Source of the DNA: Photobacterium alginatilyticum
GTDB taxonomy: Bacteria; Pseudomonadota; Gammaproteobacteria; Enterobacterales; Vibrionaceae
Length of the DNA stretch: 64,000 nt
Assembly: GCF_009910675.1 (NCBI RefSeq)
Contig: NZ_RSEJ01000029.1
Coordinates: 1 to 64,000, forward strand
Direction of reading: 5' to 3'
Part shown: positions 61,743-64,000 of the stretch, in pieces
How the letters are laid out: every line of letters starts with the position of its first letter
How positions within the stretch are numbered: the first letter of the stretch is position 1
The notes under the pieces: generated by a model
Database searches by the model: none
What the model saw: only the letters and a program-made list of their open reading frames with translations
Told to the model about the DNA's origin: nothing
Translations under genes and position numbers: made by a program

Positions 61743-62180
61743 ATGCGTAATCTAGATTTCACTCCTCTATACCGTTCTGCTATTGGTTTTGATCGTCTGT
61801 TTAACCAGATGGAAAAGAATGTCAGTAATGCCAATACGGGTTATCCTCCGTATAACATTGAGCAGCAGGATGAGAATCACTACCGTATCACCATGGCTGT
61901 CGCTGGCTTTGCCGAAGAGCAGTTGGATATCACCCAGCAACAGAACAAGCTGATTGTTCGTGGTACCCGCGAAGCCGAAAAGGATGAGCGTCAATACCTG
62001 TATCAGGGCATTGCCGAACGCGATTTCGAACGTAAATTCCAGCTGGCTGACTACGTCAAAGTCATTGGTGCCGGAATGGAAAACGGTTTACTGCACATTG
62101 ATCTCGAGCGCGAGATCCCGGAAGAGCAGAAGCCGCGCAAGATTGCGATCAACGGTCATCGTTTGCTTGAAAACGAGTAA
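61743..62180 (+). CDS. ibpA: small heat shock protein IbpA
   Basis: IbpA is a Hsp20 holdase that binds aggregating proteins and associates with inclusion bodies. The 145-residue protein starts MRNLDFTPLYRSAIGFDRLFN, has the alpha-crystallin domain (PPYNIEQQDENHYRITMAVAGF; GLLHIDLEREIPEE) and the C-terminal assembly tail RKIAING. It has a single gene with its own heat-shock promoter and thermometer, and is followed by a terminator-like hairpin. Confidence 0.96.
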   Translation: MRNLDFTPLYRSAIGFDRLFNQMEKNVSNANTGYPPYNIEQQDENHYRITMAVAGFAEEQLDITQQQNKLIVRGTREAEKDERQYLYQGIAERDFERKFQLADYVKVIGAGMENGLLHIDLEREIPEEQKPRKIAINGHRLLENE

Positions 62181-62230
62181 TATCGTTCCTATGTCCATCT
62201 GGTAACGGACATCGTGGTGCAACAGGAGTG

Positions 62231-62256
62231 AAGGTCAGCCAAGTGCTGGCCTTTTT
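62231..62256 (+). terminator. terminator after ibpA
   Basis: Stem AGGTCAGC / GCTGGCCT (one G-U pair) with a CAAGT loop, followed by TTTTT. Confidence 0.78.
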
Positions 62257-62412
62257 GATGTTGCCTCTCACCTTTACTCCATTATTGTTTTCGCGCTGTA
62301 CTCAACGGTTATTTCTTCCTTTGGTTCTGGTGGTTGTGAGGATAGGAGTTCGTAGTGCTGGCTTGTCGAGGGGATCCTGTTTGCAGGCTTTACGCGCTAT
62401 GATTACAAGAGT

Positions 62413-62428
62413 TGTTTCACGTGAAACG
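62413..62428. promoter_or_regulatory. parS centromere site
   Basis: TGTTTCACGTGAAACG contains the 14-base perfect palindrome GTTTCACGTGAAAC and differs from the canonical TGTTTCACGTGAAACA in one outer base. It lies about 14 kb from oriC, and ParB/ParA are encoded on the other side of oriC. It is just upstream of the unknown protein gene. Confidence 0.88.
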
Positions 62429-62462
62429 CTTTCATATTCCTATTTGTTCAGTCGAGATCGCT

Positions 62463-62846
62463 ATGGCCGGAAAAACACGTTACATCACCACGGATCTGGA
62501 TATTTTTTCGAATCGGGACTTGTCTGAGCTAGCGGCATTCTTTCAAGACGTAACCTGCATCCTTCATTGCGGATGGCGTAGTGATGATGTCTTTCATTTA
62601 TGCCTTGAACCTAATTCTGATAGCGAGAACAAACTCGGGGAAGATTTGGAAAACCTGTTATCGGCTGTTGAGCAGTTGCCCGGTGAACTAAGCACTCTGT
62701 GGCGATCGGCAAGCGAAGTCGATTTCAATATTGGCGTCGAAACAGGGGACTGTCACGGCCACAACATGAAAGTATCCGCCAGGCACCTTGAGCGTATTGC
62801 CAGACTGAACGGCACCTTGAGTATAACGACCTATCCGGCGGAGTGA
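62463..62846 (+). CDS. hypothetical protein, parS-adjacent
   Basis: From the ATG at 62463 the protein has 127 residues (MAGKTRYITTDLDIFSNRDL...). It is acidic, with no signal peptide, membrane segment or motif I recognise. The frame opens at a TTG (62412) inside or beside parS, but the ATG has a better-looking protein start. The ribosome site is weak. A hairpin follows 13 bases after the stop. The position between ibpA and avtA is otherwise conserved in Vibrio. Function unknown. Confidence 0.72.
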   Translation: MAGKTRYITTDLDIFSNRDLSELAAFFQDVTCILHCGWRSDDVFHLCLEPNSDSENKLGEDLENLLSAVEQLPGELSTLWRSASEVDFNIGVETGDCHGHNMKVSARHLERIARLNGTLSITTYPAE

Positions 62847-62859
62847 GCATGAAATGATA

Positions 62860-62881
62860 AGCGCTGCCAGGTGGCAGCGCT
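62860..62881. terminator. hairpin between unknown gene and avtA
   Basis: Nine-base perfect stem AGCGCTGCC / GGCAGCGCT with an AGGT loop. There is no clean T run on either strand, so it may be a weak bidirectional terminator for the converging genes. Confidence 0.55.
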
Positions 62882-62958
62882 AAATTTCCTAACGAGGTTT
62901 TGTTTTCTTGCCGGCTAGAGTAGGTCTGACGCTAGGTGCAAAGTAAGCCTTAGCTGGC

Positions 62959-64000
62959 TTATTGACCTTGGTAGGCTTTGGTCACTTCCTCTGCGATGAC
63001 TGCAATACCTCTCTCCATGTCCTCGTCGTTCTGGACATAGTTCATTCTCAGGCATTCATGACCATGGCTCCAGTCATCATCAAGCCCGATAAAGAAATAC
63101 TCTCCCGGCACAATGAGTACGCCGCGGGCTTTCAGTCGGCGGTAAAGTTCCATCGTGGTGATAGGTAGATCTTTAAACCATAACCACAGGAACATTGCTC
63201 CTTCGGGCTTGTGGATCCTGAAGCGCTCGTCAGTAATGGCTGACTGCAATAGCTCAACGGCATGTTGTGACTTACGAAGGTAGAACGGCTTGATCACCTG
63301 CTCACTGAGACGAAGCAGATCCTGCTTTTCGATCATCTTATTGACAATGGCCGGGCCGACGCTGCCGGGTGCCAGGCTGAGTACACCATTCATATTGGTG
63401 ATGGCCGTGGTGATTTCCTCGCTAGCTACTACGATGCCACAACGTACCCCGGGCAGGCCAAGCTTGGACAGGCTCATACAGAGGATGGTGTTGTCATTCC
63501 AAAATGGTGTGACGTCCTCGAAAATGATGTCGGGGAACGGCATGCCGTAGGCGTTATCAATGATCAACGGAATGTTATGTTCGCGTGCTAACTCATCAAG
63601 GTGCTTGATCTCTTCATCCGTCAGTACATTCCCGGTTGGATTAGTTGGACGAGAGGCGCAAATAGCACCGATGCTGCTGTCGACTTTCAGCTTTTTGAAG
63701 TCGATGTGGTATTTGAACAAACCGTTCTCTAGCAGGGTGATTTCCGGGGGATAGGAGACGAACATGTCTTCACTGAGCCCTGAGTCACCATAGCCAATAT
63801 ATTCCGGGGCTAAAGGAAGCAGTATTTTCTTCCGGCTACCGTCACCAAATTCACCGGCGAGTAAATTGAACAAGTTAAAGAAAGCACTTTGACTGCCATT
63901 GGTCAGCGAGATGTTTTTAGCGCTGATATCCCAGCCGTAGGTGTCACGCAGCAGGTCGGCGAGGGTACTGATAAAGGTATTTTTGCCTTGCGGGCCATCA
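62959..64000 (-). CDS. avtA: valine-pyruvate aminotransferase (partial)
   Basis: AvtA exchanges amino groups between valine and pyruvate (alanine). The reading frame stays open through the right edge, so the N-terminal part is missing. Visible signatures are DGPQGKNTF near the edge, NGSQSAFFNLFNL, RPTNPTGNV, DNAYGMPFPD and SLSKLGLPGVRCG with the PLP lysine. The C terminus ends TKAYQGQ. It aligns with E. coli AvtA from about residue 70 to the end. An internal ATG at 63873 is not the start. Confidence 0.93.
   Translation of the reverse strand, partial: DGPQGKNTFISTLADLLRDTYGWDISAKNISLTNGSQSAFFNLFNLLAGEFGDGSRKKILLPLAPEYIGYGDSGLSEDMFVSYPPEITLLENGLFKYHIDFKKLKVDSSIGAICASRPTNPTGNVLTDEEIKHLDELAREHNIPLIIDNAYGMPFPDIIFEDVTPFWNDNTILCMSLSKLGLPGVRCGIVVASEEITTAITNMNGVLSLAPGSVGPAIVNKMIEKQDLLRLSEQVIKPFYLRKSQHAVELLQSAITDERFRIHKPEGAMFLWLWFKDLPITTMELYRRLKARGVLIVPGEYFFIGLDDDWSHGHECLRMNYVQNDEDMERGIAVIAEEVTKAYQGQ

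Noticed and set aside
1..64000. Mobile elements, prophage, CRISPR, integron or tRNA genes
   Set aside because: I found no transposase, integrase, repeat array or tRNA-like sequence; gene order is that of the conserved Vibrionaceae origin region.

Overview
This window is the origin-proximal part of the main chromosome of a gammaproteobacterium of the family Vibrionaceae. The gene content, gene order and protein sequences match the Vibrio pattern: yrdA-yrdB-aroE-hemF-tsaC | purEK | yrdD-smg-dprA-lysM | def-fmt-rsmB-trkA-trkH | ilvGMEDA | glmU-glmS | atpIBEFHAGDC | parAB-rsmG-mnmG | oriC | mioC-mnmE-yidC-yidD-rnpA-rpmH | amino-acid ABC transporter | dnaA-dnaN-recF-gyrB | ibpA | avtA. The moderately high G+C and the glmU / DeoR regulator / glmS cluster beside the atp operon suggest a Photobacterium-like or related genus, but this is inference; no rRNA gene body is present to settle it.

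Layout. 1-230 is the promoter and leader of an rRNA operon that reads off the left edge. 0.36-15.5 kb is housekeeping: carbonic anhydrase-like YrdA, shikimate dehydrogenase, coproporphyrinogen oxidase, tRNA t6A factor TsaC, PurR-controlled purEK, the yrdD-smg-dprA-lysM cluster, def-fmt-rsmB and the Trk potassium system. TrhA (hemolysin III family) follows, with a FabR-like palindrome upstream. 15.6-23.8 kb holds Spo0M, an orphan FadR-type regulator, YihD, CcoG, SrkA, DsbA, a DUF523 protein and ComM. 24-30.5 kb is the complete branched-chain amino-acid operon ilvL-ilvG-ilvM-ilvE-ilvD-ilvA with its leader peptide and attenuator. 30.6-31.6 kb has two tandem paralogous XRE regulators in AT-rich DNA. 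31.8-36 kb is the UDP-GlcNAc cluster glmS, DeoR regulator, glmU. 36.3-43.3 kb is the F1Fo ATP synthase operon, read leftward from a clear sigma70 promoter.

Replication and segregation core. ParB, ParA, RsmG and MnmG lie left of oriC (about 47.75-48.04 kb). oriC follows the E. coli plan closely: AT-rich 13-mers, DnaA boxes R1-R4 and dense GATC sites. Further DnaA boxes overlap the mioC stop codon and lie in the mioC and dnaA upstream regions. A parS site sits at 62,413, and a degenerate copy lies inside recF. dnaA-dnaN-recF-gyrB is one rightward cluster; a three-gene, probably L-cystine, ABC transporter separates it from rpmH-rnpA-yidD-yidC.

The window ends with ibpA, which has a sigma32-like promoter and a ROSE-type RNA thermometer over its ribosome binding site, an unrecognised 127-residue protein, and the 3' part of avtA cut by the right edge. 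I saw no insertion sequence, prophage, CRISPR array, tRNA gene or large genomic island. I found no clear candidate for a new multi-gene system; the less familiar material is the small-ORF candidate at 17.6 kb, the XRE pair, the DeoR regulator in the glm cluster, the orphan FadR-type regulator, the parS-adjacent unknown protein and the regulatory sites listed in the findings.
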